From DATBLE01 sp050258035 (lineage in GTDB: Bacteria; Actinomycetota; Thermoleophilia; Gaiellales; Gaiellaceae): a stretch of DNA of 64,000 nucleotides. Positions 7,759 to 15,567 of the stretch are shown one piece after another. Each line of letters begins with the position of its first letter. Position 1 is the stretch's first letter. The notes beneath the pieces are model-generated. The model worked only from the letters and a program-made list of their open reading frames with translations. It was not told where the DNA came from and made no database searches. The translations under genes and the position numbers were made by a program. The stretch lies in the NCBI GenBank assembly GCA_050258035.1, contig JBLMYA010000075.1, forward strand, positions 4,725 through 68,724, written 5' to 3'.

Positions 7759-8972
7759 GCCGACTCCTCGTCCGCGACCTCGCGCAGCTCGCGACGCCGG
7801 CCGTCGCGTCCGCACCCCGGCGCGGCGAGGCACTCGGCGAGGTAGAGGTCCTCGACGATGCCTACGTGCTCTGCGAGGACGGTCGAATCGTCGCGACCGG
7901 TCGGATGCGCGACCTTCGTCCCCTCGACGGCCAGGTCGAGGAGCTCGACGGGCACGGCCTGTCGGCGATCCCGGGCCTCGTCGACTGTCACACGCATGCG
8001 TGCTTCGCGGGCGACCGAGTCGAGGAGTTCGCGCTGCGAGCGGGCGGCGCGACCTACGAGGAGCTGCACGCCGCCGGCGGCGGCATCCTGTCGACCGTCA
8101 GCGCGACCCGGGCGGCCTCCGGCGAGGATTTGGTCGCTCTGACGAGCCGCCACCGGGACTGGATGCTCCGCACCGGGACGACGACGTTCGAGGCGAAGTC
8201 GGGCTACGGCCTCGACCGTGAGACCGAGCTCGCACAGCTCCGCGCGATCGAGGCGGCCGGGGGCGTCCCCACCTGGCTCGGCGCGCACGCGGTCCCGCCC
8301 GAGTTCGCCGAGGGCGACGCATATCTGGACTTCGCTCTCGCCGCTGTTCTGCCCGAGGCGGCGCGGATCGCGACCGCGGCGGACGTCTTCCTCGAGAACG
8401 GTGCGTTCGACACCGGCCAGGCCCGCCGCTACCTGTCGGCGTGCCGCGACGCCGGTCTCGCTCTCCGGATCCACGGCGACCAGTTCACCGAGCTGGGCGC
8501 CATTCCGCTGGCGGTCGAGCTCGGCGCCCGCTCGGTCGACCATCTCGAAGCGACCGGTCCCGACGGCGTGCGCATTCTCGCGGCGAGCGGGGTCTCGGCC
8601 GTGCTCCTCCCGGCGAGCGCGCTCTTCCTCGGCAGGCCGATGCCGCCGGCACGCGCGCTCGTCGACGCAGGTGCCGCGGTCGCCCTTGCTACTGACTTCA
8701 ACCCCGGCAGCGCGTTCTGCGAGAGCCTCCCGCTCGTGTGCTCGCTCGCCGCCACACAGCTCCAGCTCTCGCCCGCGGAAGCGCTCACCGCCTGCACCGC
8801 CAATGCCGCCCATGTCCTCGGCATCGCGGATCGCAAGGGCTGCCTCGCACCCGGCCACGATGCGGACATCGTTCTCCTGGATGCGCCCGACTGGCGCTAC
8901 GTCGCCTACCACCTCGGACACGACCACGTGTCGACGGTCCTCGTCGGCGGGCGGCCCGCGGAGCTACCCTAG
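7755..8972 (+). CDS. hutI: Imidazolonepropionase
   Basis: A 405-residue amidohydrolase-superfamily enzyme that opens the ring of 4-imidazolone-5-propionate to give formiminoglutamate, the substrate of FtcD upstream. Metal-binding motif DCHTHACFAGDR follows the usual N-terminal beta-sandwich. Further ligands and family blocks are HGDQF, the SVDHLEAT block and the ATDFNPGSAF motif near the C-terminus. GTG start is chosen because it overlaps the upstream TGA; the longer reading frame to 7596 lies inside hutU. Completes a four-enzyme path histidine to glutamate in one locus. Confidence 0.96.
   Translation: MSRLLVRDLAQLATPAVASAPRRGEALGEVEVLDDAYVLCEDGRIVATGRMRDLRPLDGQVEELDGHGLSAIPGLVDCHTHACFAGDRVEEFALRAGGATYEELHAAGGGILSTVSATRAASGEDLVALTSRHRDWMLRTGTTTFEAKSGYGLDRETELAQLRAIEAAGGVPTWLGAHAVPPEFAEGDAYLDFALAAVLPEAARIATAADVFLENGAFDTGQARRYLSACRDAGLALRIHGDQFTELGAIPLAVELGARSVDHLEATGPDGVRILAASGVSAVLLPASALFLGRPMPPARALVDAGAAVALATDFNPGSAFCESLPLVCSLAATQLQLSPAEALTACTANAAHVLGIADRKGCLAPGHDADIVLLDAPDWRYVAYHLGHDHVSTVLVGGRPAELP
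8965..8970 (+). promoter_or_regulatory. Possible -10 box TACCCT
   Basis: TACCCT sits 8 nt before the ATG of the next gene, overlapping the end of hutI. It fits the TANNNT leaderless pattern but is the weaker, C-rich form. Confidence 0.3.
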
Positions 8973-8978
8973 CCGGCG

Positions 8979-9422
8979 ATGCCGACCCGCAAGCAGAGGC
9001 GCCGCCGCGAGAAGGACCGGCGGCACGAGTACGAGTACGTCTACGTCGACGAGGGGGGCCAGGAGATCGAGGTCGACGAACCCGACCCGGGGGACACCAA
9101 GGCGGCGAAGGATGCGAGGACGCCGGCGAAGGCGGCATCGAAGACGAAGTCGAGGAACGTTTCCGGCAGAGCCACACGCGAACCCCCCGAGCCTTCGTGG
9201 TCGCGGAGCGCCAGGCGCGCCGTTCCCTGGCAGATCGGCATCTTCGTGCTCGTCGTGTTCTTGCTCCGCAGCGGGCCGCTGATCAGCCGGGTGATGATCG
9301 GCATCCTCTATGGGCTGCTCTTCATCCCGATGATGTATCTCACCGACCGCATCGTGCGGAACCGGTGGCTGAAGCAGCAGGGCGCATTGCCGCAGAAGGA
9401 CAAGCGGCCCAGGCGTCAGTAG
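8979..9422 (+). CDS. Hypothetical membrane protein with charged N-terminal region
   Basis: A 147-residue protein of unknown function. The first 25 residues are highly basic then tyrosine-rich (RRRREKDRRHEYEYVYVDE), followed by an acidic and lysine/alanine-rich linker to about residue 75. Two hydrophobic segments follow, about 84-96 and 103-121, and a basic C-terminus. The layout suggests an inner-membrane protein with a long cytoplasmic head. It lies 6 bp after hutI but probably has its own promoter. Confidence 0.7.
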   Translation: MPTRKQRRRREKDRRHEYEYVYVDEGGQEIEVDEPDPGDTKAAKDARTPAKAASKTKSRNVSGRATREPPEPSWSRSARRAVPWQIGIFVLVVFLLRSGPLISRVMIGILYGLLFIPMMYLTDRIVRNRWLKQQGALPQKDKRPRRQ

Positions 9423-9431
9423 ACCCCCGGC

Positions 9432-9437
9432 TAGACT
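9432..9437 (+). promoter_or_regulatory. -10 box TAGACT for MBL-hisS-aspS unit
   Basis: TAGACT 10 nt before the ATG of the metallo-hydrolase gene. It would drive the overlapping run of MBL hydrolase, hisS and aspS. Confidence 0.5.
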
Positions 9438-9447
9438 CAGCCGCAGG

Positions 9448-10080
9448 ATGCCCCTGGTCGTCGACCGTTACGAGCTCGGCCCGATCGGGACGAACTGCTA
9501 CGTCGTCCGTACCGAACGTGGCGCAGCCGAGGCGGTCGTGATCGACCCGGGCGGCGACGCGACGACCCTGCGGCTCGAGGTCGCCCGGATGGGAGTCACG
9601 GTCGCAGGGATCCTCGTCACGCACACCCACTACGACCACATCGGCGCGGTCGCCGATCTCGCAGAAGCGACCGGCGCACCCGTCCACATCTCCGAGGTCG
9701 AGGCTGCCGTGCTGGCCCGCCCCGCCGACTTCTACCCCGGGCACCAGATCCGTCCCTGGGATGCGGAGGTGCCGCTGAGCGGGGACGAGACCCTCGACCT
9801 GGCCGGGATCTCGTTCGAGACCATGCAGGTGCCCGGCCATTCGCCCGGTCACCTCGCGTTCTACGCCGACCTCTGCCTGTTCTCGGGTGACGTCCTCTTC
9901 GCCGGCTCGGTCGGCCGCACCGACCTGCCGATGGCGAGCTGGGAGACCCTGGTCGAGTCGATCCGGGCTCTCGTCGACCGCTTCCCGCCGGAGACGGTCG
10001 TGTATTCCGGCCATGGGCCGCCGACGACGCTCGGCGCCGAGCTCGCGCGCAACCCGTTCCTGACCGAGCTCCGTGCCTAG
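9448..10080 (+). CDS. MBL-fold metallo-hydrolase (glyoxalase II-like)
   Basis: A 210-residue metallo-beta-lactamase-fold hydrolase of the hydroxyacylglutathione hydrolase-like group. The dinuclear metal site is complete: THTHYDH, GHSPGH, the aspartate in LFSGDVLF, and the final His in YSGHGPPT. The C-terminal helical domain of true glyoxalase II is missing, so the substrate may be a thioester or another small molecule. It often neighbours hisS or relA in bacteria. Its stop overlaps the hisS start by 8 bp, so the two are co-translated. Confidence 0.87.
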   Translation: MPLVVDRYELGPIGTNCYVVRTERGAAEAVVIDPGGDATTLRLEVARMGVTVAGILVTHTHYDHIGAVADLAEATGAPVHISEVEAAVLARPADFYPGHQIRPWDAEVPLSGDETLDLAGISFETMQVPGHSPGHLAFYADLCLFSGDVLFAGSVGRTDLPMASWETLVESIRALVDRFPPETVVYSGHGPPTTLGAELARNPFLTELRA

Positions 10081-11269
10081 CTTCGAAGCCCCGCGCGGCA
10101 CACACGACATCCTCCCGTCCGAACAGTCCTCCTGGCAGTTCGTGAAGCAGGAGTTCGAGCGGCTGTGCGCGCTGTACGGGTACCGCCGGATCCACACGCC
10201 CGTGTTCGAGGACACCGAGCTCTTCGCGCGGACGTCCGGCGAGGGCTCGGACATCGTCACCAAGGAGATGTACACGTTCACCGACCGCGGCGACCGCTCG
10301 CTCACGTTGCGGGCGGAGGCGACCGCTCCGATCGTCCGGGCGTATCTCGAGCACGGCCTCCACCGCGAGCCGCAGCCCCAGAAGCTCTACACGATCGAGA
10401 CGATCTACCGTTACGGGCGTCCGCAGAAGGGACGATTCCGCGAGCACTGGCAGCTCGACGCCGAGTCGGTCGGATCCGACGACCCCGCCTGCGACGCCGA
10501 GGTGATCCATCTCTACGACTCGTTGCTCGGCAGGCTCGGGATCGACGAGTACCGGCTCGAGCTGAACTCGATCGGCGACGCGGCCTGCCGGCCCGGGTAC
10601 CTCGAACGGCTGCGGCCGTGGCTGGCGGAGCACGACGCCGACCTCGACGCAGTCACGCGTGAGCAGGCGTCGCGCAACCCGTTGCGTGCGCTCGACAACA
10701 TCGCGGCGAAGCCCACCGGAGTGCAGGAGGTACTCAGGCGGGCACCCACGATCGGCGATTCGCTGTGCGACGCCTGTCGCGCGCACTTCGCCGACGTACG
10801 CCTGTACCTCGACGCGTTCGGCGTCGAGTACACGCTCGTCCCGACGCTCGTACGAGGGCTCGACTACTACACCCGGACGACCTGGGAGTTCGTCGGCCCC
10901 GAAGGCGGATCGCAGTCGACCCTCTCAGGCGGTGGGCGGTACGACGGCCTCGCCGAGGAGCTCGGCGGCAGGCACACGCCGGGGGTCGGCTTCGGGGCAG
11001 GGATCGAGCGGCTGCTGATCGCCCTCGAACAGGCCGGCACGCCCGTCCCCGCCGACCAGGGGATCGACGTCTTCTTCGTCTGCAGCGAGGACGCCGACCG
11101 CGCCGCCGTCCTTGCACGCCTGATGGAGCTGCGCGCAGCGGGGGTGCGGGCGGACGCCGACTTCGCAGGCCGCTCGGTGAAGGGGCAACACACCCAGGCG
11201 GGCCGGCTCGGCGCGAAGAAGGTCGTCGTCGTCGGCGCGGGCACCGACCTGGCCGAGGTGACGGCGTGA
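10073..11269 (+). CDS. hisS: Histidine-tRNA ligase
   Basis: A 398-residue class II aminoacyl-tRNA synthetase that charges tRNA-His. Visible motifs are RGTHDILP at the N-terminus, motif 2 around the YRYGRPQKGRFREHWQ region, the histidine-specific motifs RGLDYYT and GGGRYDGL, and motif 3 GFGAGIERLL. The C-terminal anticodon-binding domain (from about residue 315) ends shortly after VVVVGAGTDLAEV, slightly shorter than the usual about 420-residue enzyme. GTG start overlaps the upstream gene. Followed by aspS with a GTGA overlap, a common hisS-aspS pairing. Confidence 0.96.
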   Translation: MPSFEAPRGTHDILPSEQSSWQFVKQEFERLCALYGYRRIHTPVFEDTELFARTSGEGSDIVTKEMYTFTDRGDRSLTLRAEATAPIVRAYLEHGLHREPQPQKLYTIETIYRYGRPQKGRFREHWQLDAESVGSDDPACDAEVIHLYDSLLGRLGIDEYRLELNSIGDAACRPGYLERLRPWLAEHDADLDAVTREQASRNPLRALDNIAAKPTGVQEVLRRAPTIGDSLCDACRAHFADVRLYLDAFGVEYTLVPTLVRGLDYYTRTTWEFVGPEGGSQSTLSGGGRYDGLAEELGGRHTPGVGFGAGIERLLIALEQAGTPVPADQGIDVFFVCSEDADRAAVLARLMELRAAGVRADADFAGRSVKGQHTQAGRLGAKKVVVVGAGTDLAEVTA

Positions 11270-13020
11270 GCTGGCGGGACCTCCGTTGCGGCGAGGTCGG
11301 TTTCGACCTCGTCGGGCGGCGTTTGACGCTGGCCGGCTGGGTCGCCACCCGCCGCGATCACGGCGGGCTCGTCTTCGTCGACCTCCGCGACCACACCGGC
11401 GTCTGCCAGCTCGTGGTCAACCCCGAGCGCACGCCGGGCGCGCACGCGGTCGCGCACGAGCTCCGGAACGAGTTCGTTGTCCAGGCGGAGGGCGAGCTGG
11501 TCGCGCGGGCGCCCGAGGCGGTCAACCCGAACCTGCCGACCGGAGGCGTCGAGCTCCAGATCGACCGGCTGGAGATCCTCTCGCGCTCGACCCCGCTTCC
11601 GTTCCAGCTCGACGAGGAGAACGTCGACGAGACGCTGCGACTGCGCTACCGGTGGCTGGACCTGCGCCGCGACCAGATGCAACGGAACCTGCGGCTCTCG
11701 CACACGGTCGTGCGATCGATCCGCAGGACGATGGACGATCGGGAGTTCATCGACGTCTGGACGCCCGGCATGACCCGCGGGACGCCGGAGGGTGCGCGCG
11801 ACTTCCTCGTCCCGGTACGCCTTCAACCCGGTCGCTTCTTCGCGCTCGCGCAGAGCCCGCAGCTCTTCAAGCAGCTCTGCATGATCGGTGGGATCGACCG
11901 CTACTACCAGATCGCCACGTGCTGGCGGGACGAGGATCTGCGTGCAGACCGCCAGTTCGAGTTCCGGCAGCTGGACCTGGAGATGGCGTTCGTCGCGCGG
12001 GACGACGTTCTCGACGTGCTGGAGGCGGTCGTCGTGGACGCGTTCGCCGCCGTGGGGCGGGAGCCGCCGACGAGACCGTTCCCGCGCATGGGCTACGACG
12101 AGGCGATCGCCACCTACGGAACCGACAAGCCCGACCTCCGCTTCGGGTTGGAGATCCAGGACGCGACGGAGGTCACGCGCGGCTCGGAGTTCGGCGTGTT
12201 CGCCGGCGCCGATGCGGTGCGGTTCATCGTCGTCCCGAACGAGTACTCGCGAGCGGAGCTCGCCCGGCTGGAGGAGGTTGCGAAGGAGTGGGGGGCGAAG
12301 GGGCTCGCCTACATCGTCCGCGGCGCGGACGGCGAGGTGCGCTCGCCGATCGCGAAGTTCCTGTCGGAGCGAGAGCTATCCGTGTTCGCAGCTGCGCCCG
12401 GCTCGACCGTCCTCTTCGCGGCCGGAGAGTCGTCGACGGTCGCGCGGGTGCTCGGGGGCCTCCGGCTCCACGTCGCGCGCGAGCTCGACCTCGCGGAGGG
12501 CACGGACGTCTTCCACTGGGTGATCGACTTCCCGCTCTTCGAGCGGGACGAGGACACCGGCCACTGGACGTTCCTGCACCATCCCTTCACTGCGCCGGTC
12601 CCGGGCGACGAGGCCTTCGAAGCCGACCCAGGGGCGGCGAAGAGCCAACACTACGACCTGATCTGGAACGGCTGGGAGCTCGGCTCCGGCTCGATCCGGA
12701 TCCACCGCTCCGACACCCAGGCGGCCGTCTTCAAGGTGATGGGGCTCGCGGACGAGGAGGTGCGGAGCAAGTACGGGTTCCTGCTCGAGGCGCTCGAGAT
12801 GGGCGCGCCTCCGCACGGCGGCTTCGCGATGGGCCTCGAGCGGTTCGTGGCGCTGATGGCAGGAGAGCCGGACATCCGCCAGATCGTCGCGTTCCCGAAG
12901 GTGTCGAGCGGCTCGGATCCTCTGACCGGCGCGCCGACCACCATGCCCGCCGGCGTGCTTCGCGAGCTGGGGATCGAGGTCGTGGCCGAGGACGAAGAGG
13001 CTCCGCAGCCGTCCGGCTGA
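11266..13020 (+). CDS. aspS: Aspartate-tRNA ligase (probably non-discriminating)
   Basis: A 584-residue class IIb synthetase. OB-fold anticodon domain first (GWVATRRDHGGLVFVDLRD), then the catalytic core with YRWLDLRRD, the CWRDEDLRADRQFEFRQLD motif 2 region, an inserted GAD domain around residues 300-400, and motif 3 GLERFVAL. His32 in RRDHGG is the residue reported in non-discriminating AspRS, where discriminating enzymes carry Leu; this suggests the enzyme also makes Asp-tRNA-Asn for GatCAB. That is an inference. GTG start overlaps hisS stop (GTGA). Confidence 0.96.
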   Translation: MSWRDLRCGEVGFDLVGRRLTLAGWVATRRDHGGLVFVDLRDHTGVCQLVVNPERTPGAHAVAHELRNEFVVQAEGELVARAPEAVNPNLPTGGVELQIDRLEILSRSTPLPFQLDEENVDETLRLRYRWLDLRRDQMQRNLRLSHTVVRSIRRTMDDREFIDVWTPGMTRGTPEGARDFLVPVRLQPGRFFALAQSPQLFKQLCMIGGIDRYYQIATCWRDEDLRADRQFEFRQLDLEMAFVARDDVLDVLEAVVVDAFAAVGREPPTRPFPRMGYDEAIATYGTDKPDLRFGLEIQDATEVTRGSEFGVFAGADAVRFIVVPNEYSRAELARLEEVAKEWGAKGLAYIVRGADGEVRSPIAKFLSERELSVFAAAPGSTVLFAAGESSTVARVLGGLRLHVARELDLAEGTDVFHWVIDFPLFERDEDTGHWTFLHHPFTAPVPGDEAFEADPGAAKSQHYDLIWNGWELGSGSIRIHRSDTQAAVFKVMGLADEEVRSKYGFLLEALEMGAPPHGGFAMGLERFVALMAGEPDIRQIVAFPKVSSGSDPLTGAPTTMPAGVLRELGIEVVAEDEEAPQPSG

Positions 13021-13047
13021 GCCGTCTGTCTGCCCAGCCGGGCTGTC

Positions 13048-13053
13048 TAGACT
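13048..13053 (+). promoter_or_regulatory. -10 box TAGACT
   Basis: TAGACT 6 nt before the ATG at 13060; no Shine-Dalgarno. Leaderless promoter for the two envelope-protein genes. Confidence 0.6.
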
Positions 13054-13059
13054 CCACGC

Positions 13060-13461
13060 ATGCCGGGCGCCTTCGCGCCGAGATTCGCGATCGAGGCAGC
13101 CTTCCTGATCCTGCTCGGGGTCGGTGCGGGCTACGCCGACCTCCGACCCGCCGTGATCGTCGCCCTGCTCGGCGGCGGCTGGATCCTCGTCGCCTTGATC
13201 GAGCTTGCGATCTGGCGCTCACAAACGCGTGCCGTGTCAGGCACCGTGTCCGCGGTGTCCGAGCAGGCCGAGAACGAGCCGGGGCCCGAGGAGGAGGCGG
13301 AGGCGCCGGCGGAGCCTCCGGCTCTGCCCGCGGCCGAGGACGAGTACCCGCTTCGCCCGAATGCCGCCGACGCTCCGTCCGAGGAGGTCGAGGAGTACAC
13401 GCGCATCCTGAGCGGCTCGCCGACCGAGGAGCCCTCGACGGCGGTCCGGCGGGAGGACTAG
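13060..13461 (+). CDS. Hypothetical membrane protein with acidic tail
   Basis: A 133-residue protein of unknown function. Two hydrophobic segments lie at about residues 9-27 and 29-50, followed by a cytoplasmic or periplasmic tail rich in Glu, Pro and Ala that looks disordered. The tail holds a repeated EEP/EEEAEAPAEPPA composition. It is immediately upstream of a double-psi beta-barrel protein (3 bp apart), which hints at a cell-envelope role, but nothing more can be said. Confidence 0.72.
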   Translation: MPGAFAPRFAIEAAFLILLGVGAGYADLRPAVIVALLGGGWILVALIELAIWRSQTRAVSGTVSAVSEQAENEPGPEEEAEAPAEPPALPAAEDEYPLRPNAADAPSEEVEEYTRILSGSPTEEPSTAVRRED

Positions 13462-13464
13462 CCG

Positions 13465-13896
13465 GTGACCGCGATCCTCGCCCAGAGGCAGCTCGCCCTG
13501 CTCGGGGCGGCGCTCCTCGGAGCGGTCGTCGCGCTGGCCGTCGCCTCCAGGGACGACAGCGTCGCTCAGCGGCGCTCCCTTCTGCCGCTACCCGCGGTTT
13601 CGAACGTGAGCGGCTGGTACCCGGCGCTCGCCGGCGTCCGCCAGCGACCCCTTGCCGGCCACGCGTCCGGCTGCGGCACGCTGCTCACCCCGAAGACGCT
13701 CGGCGTCGACCACCAGGTGCTTCCTTGCGGCGCGAAGATCTTCGTCACCTACCGCGGGAAGACCGTGTTGACGTCCGTCGTCGACCGCGGCCCGTTCACC
13801 CCGCGGTTCGACTTCGAGGTCACGCCGGCGCTGGCCGAGCTCCTCGGGCTCAGCGGTGTACAGACGATCAGGTGGAGCTTCGCCCGCGCGGCCTAG
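13465..13896 (+). CDS. RlpA-like double-psi beta-barrel protein
   Basis: A 143-residue exported protein. An N-terminal hydrophobic segment at about residues 8-28 is a signal anchor or signal peptide. The rest resembles the RlpA/expansin-type DPBB fold: a YPALAG stretch, SGCGTLLTPKTLG, LPCGAKIFVTYRGKT and the motif VVDRGPF that carries the typical catalytic-site Asp. RlpA enzymes cleave denuded peptidoglycan; related actinobacterial proteins occur with resuscitation-promoting factors. Whether this one is a glycosidase is uncertain. GTG start, 3 bp after the previous stop. Confidence 0.75.
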   Translation: MTAILAQRQLALLGAALLGAVVALAVASRDDSVAQRRSLLPLPAVSNVSGWYPALAGVRQRPLAGHASGCGTLLTPKTLGVDHQVLPCGAKIFVTYRGKTVLTSVVDRGPFTPRFDFEVTPALAELLGLSGVQTIRWSFARAA

Positions 13897-13910
13897 CGGT
13901 CTGTGCCGGG

Positions 13911-13916
13911 TAGAGT
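13911..13916 (+). promoter_or_regulatory. -10 box TAGAGT upstream of candidate RNA
   Basis: TAGAGT with no gene start downstream. A start site 5-8 nt later would fall at the 5' strand of the long-range helix described for the candidate RNA. Confidence 0.5.
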
Positions 13917-13921
13917 GAGGC

Positions 13922-14097
13922 GGGTGCCCGACCCTGTTCGTGGCTCCGCACACCAATGTAGAACCAACAGCCAAAGCGAGGGAGCCCGAGTCGGGCGTGG
14001 CGAGTCGGGAGACGAGCCCGCCCGCACGGCACCCACCTGGTTCGTCCAGGTTCGCTACGGGGCGGAGGTATCGGCAGGGTCGGGGCACGCCTCTTTC
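13922..14097 (+). ncRNA. Candidate structured RNA of unknown family
   Basis: The 13897-14307 gap (about 410 bases) has no convincing ORF but contains a consistent fold. Bases 13924-13936 pair with 14075-14088 (13 pairs, G14085 bulged) and enclose three hairpins. Hairpin A pairs 13942-13947 with 13981-13986 around a 33-base A/C-rich loop. Hairpin B, 13992-14024, has nine pairs with U13998 bulged, a tandem G-A/A-G mismatch, three more pairs and a GGGA tetraloop. Hairpin C pairs 14035-14040 with 14046-14051. The closing helix is followed by CUCUUUC. A -10 box sits just upstream. I cannot match it to 6S, tmRNA, RNase P, SRP or a known riboswitch. It could be a free RNA or a leader of mnmA. Confidence 0.45.
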
Positions 14098-14167
14098 GAC
14101 GCGTTCGTGGCTGCCGGGCGGCGTCAATGTTCCACGATCGGCACGGTTCCGTGACGGTTGGACGACA

Positions 14168-14185
14168 CGAGCCTCGATAGGCTCG
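14168..14185 (+). other. Hairpin in the candidate RNA/mnmA gap
   Basis: CGAGCC / GGCTCG, 6 bp with a 6-base loop. It sits between the candidate RNA and the strong terminator hairpin and may belong to the same transcript. Confidence 0.35.
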
Positions 14186-14204
14186 GTTGCAGGGGCGAGG
14201 GGTG

Positions 14205-14230
14205 ACTCCCCCACCCATGGGCGGGGGAGT
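14205..14230 (+). terminator. Strong hairpin upstream of mnmA
   Basis: A 26-base near-perfect palindrome centred on CCCATGGG; arms ACTCCCCC and GGGGGAGT, with a single A/C mismatch on this strand (a G-U wobble on the other). Likely a GC-type terminator for the candidate RNA, with mnmA starting 78 bases later. Confidence 0.55.
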
Positions 14231-14307
14231 GCTGCGGGGAAGCCGAACGGGCAGTCCCTCGGGCGGCGGCCCGCCGGGCGTGAACCGGCGTGTGCCATCC
14301 TGATCGC

Positions 14308-15558
14308 ATGAACGAGATCGCGGGGGATTCCTCTCGGGACGGCTGTTGGGCACTCGTCCGGCTGCGCCTCGACGGCGAGCGGATCGTCGACGCCGACGCG
14401 GCCGGGCTCGACACGGACCTCCGCGGCCTGAGCCTGATCGAGGCGGCGGCCGTGGGAGGGGAGACCCTCGCGGTCGACGCCCTCGCGAATGCGATCGGGC
14501 CCGTCTTCCACGCCTCGTCCACGCCGAACAGGGTTGCCGTCGCGATGAGCGGCGGTGTCGACTCGGCCGTGGCGCTCCTGCGCGCGGGCTCGGACCGGAT
14601 CGGTGTGACCCTCCGCCTGTGGATCGATCCGGAGGGTTCGGATTCCGAGCGGGCCTGCTGCTCTCCCGCGGCGGTGATCGCCGCGCGAGAGACGTGCCAC
14701 TCCCTGGGCGTCCCCCATGTGACGCTCGACCTTCGAGAGCCGTTCCGGCGCGCGGTCGTCGAGCCGTTCGTCCGTGGGTACGCGCGTGGTGAGACGCCCA
14801 ACCCGTGCACGCGATGCAACGGAGGGTTCCGGTTCGCCCGACTCCTGGCCTTCGCCCGAAGGGCGGGAGCGCGCCGCCTCGCGACCGGACACTACGCGCG
14901 GATCGTCGAGCACCGCGGCTGCCGGCTGGTCGGCCGAGGAGTGGACGAGCGCAAGGACCAGTCCTACATGCTCGCCGGCCTCGATCCGGTGCTGCTCGCC
15001 GCCGTCTGGTTCCCGCTCGGCGACCGCTGGAAGGAGGAGACGCGTGCCGAGGCAGAGGCGGCAGGGCTGAGTGTTGCCTCCCGCCCCGAGAGCCAGGAAG
15101 CCTGCTTCCTCGCCGGCGACGACTACCGCCTGTTCCTCGAGCGGCGAGGAGTCCCGACCGAGCATGGCGCGATCGTCGACGTCTCGGGGAGGCGCCTCGG
15201 CTCGCACGGCGGGCACTGGCGCTTCACGCCCGGACAGCGGCGCGGCCTGGGAGTCGCCTCCGGCCGCCCGCTGTACGCGATCGCGACCGACGCAGCGACG
15301 AACACCGTCGTCGTCGGTCCCCGCGAGGCGCTCGCGAAGACCTCTCTGCGCGCCCACGGCCGCCTCTACGTCCCGGTCGATCGAGCCGACGTGAAGGTCC
15401 GCTACCGGTCACCGGCCGTGCCCACGCGGGTCGACCCGGTCGAGGGCGGTTTCCGACTCGAGCTGGACGAGCCCGCGTACGGGGTCGCCCCCGGCCAGAC
15501 CGCCGTCCTCTACCAGGACGACGTCGTCGTCGGTGCGGGGCGGCTCGTGCCAGCTTAG
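14308..15558 (+). CDS. mnmA: tRNA 2-thiouridylase MnmA with extra N-terminal domain
   Basis: A 416-residue enzyme that adds sulfur to U34 of tRNA-Lys, -Glu and -Gln. The PP-loop is SGGVDSAVAL, the first catalytic cysteine lies in TPNPCTRCN and the persulfide-forming cysteine in ESQEACFL; the PGQRRGLG block and C-terminal barrel follow. The family normally starts a few residues before the PP-loop. Here about 75 extra residues precede it, with a beta-strand/GERIVDA pattern that vaguely recalls a cysteine-less NifU/IscU N-terminal fold. ATG at 14308 is preferred over GTG 14290; neither has a Shine-Dalgarno. The stop codon overlaps the -10 box of the next gene. Confidence 0.92.
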   Translation: MNEIAGDSSRDGCWALVRLRLDGERIVDADAAGLDTDLRGLSLIEAAAVGGETLAVDALANAIGPVFHASSTPNRVAVAMSGGVDSAVALLRAGSDRIGVTLRLWIDPEGSDSERACCSPAAVIAARETCHSLGVPHVTLDLREPFRRAVVEPFVRGYARGETPNPCTRCNGGFRFARLLAFARRAGARRLATGHYARIVEHRGCRLVGRGVDERKDQSYMLAGLDPVLLAAVWFPLGDRWKEETRAEAEAAGLSVASRPESQEACFLAGDDYRLFLERRGVPTEHGAIVDVSGRRLGSHGGHWRFTPGQRRGLGVASGRPLYAIATDAATNTVVVGPREALAKTSLRAHGRLYVPVDRADVKVRYRSPAVPTRVDPVEGGFRLELDEPAYGVAPGQTAVLYQDDVVVGAGRLVPA

Positions 15559-15561
15559 GAT
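15556..15561 (+). promoter_or_regulatory. -10 box TAGGAT overlapping mnmA stop
   Basis: TAGGAT begins with the mnmA stop codon itself and lies 6 nt before the ATG of the DUF948 gene. Confidence 0.5.
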
Positions 15562-15567
15562 CGCGAG

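Noticed and set aside
14003..14018. Stretch AGTCGGGAGACGAGCC resembling a cobalamin riboswitch B12 box
   Set aside because: It is accounted for by the hairpin at 13992-14024, and no GCCACTG-type core or other conserved cobalamin elements are found around it.
13940..14311. 123-codon plus-strand ORF in the gap before mnmA
   Set aside because: Low complexity, no ribosome site, overlaps the candidate RNA and terminator.
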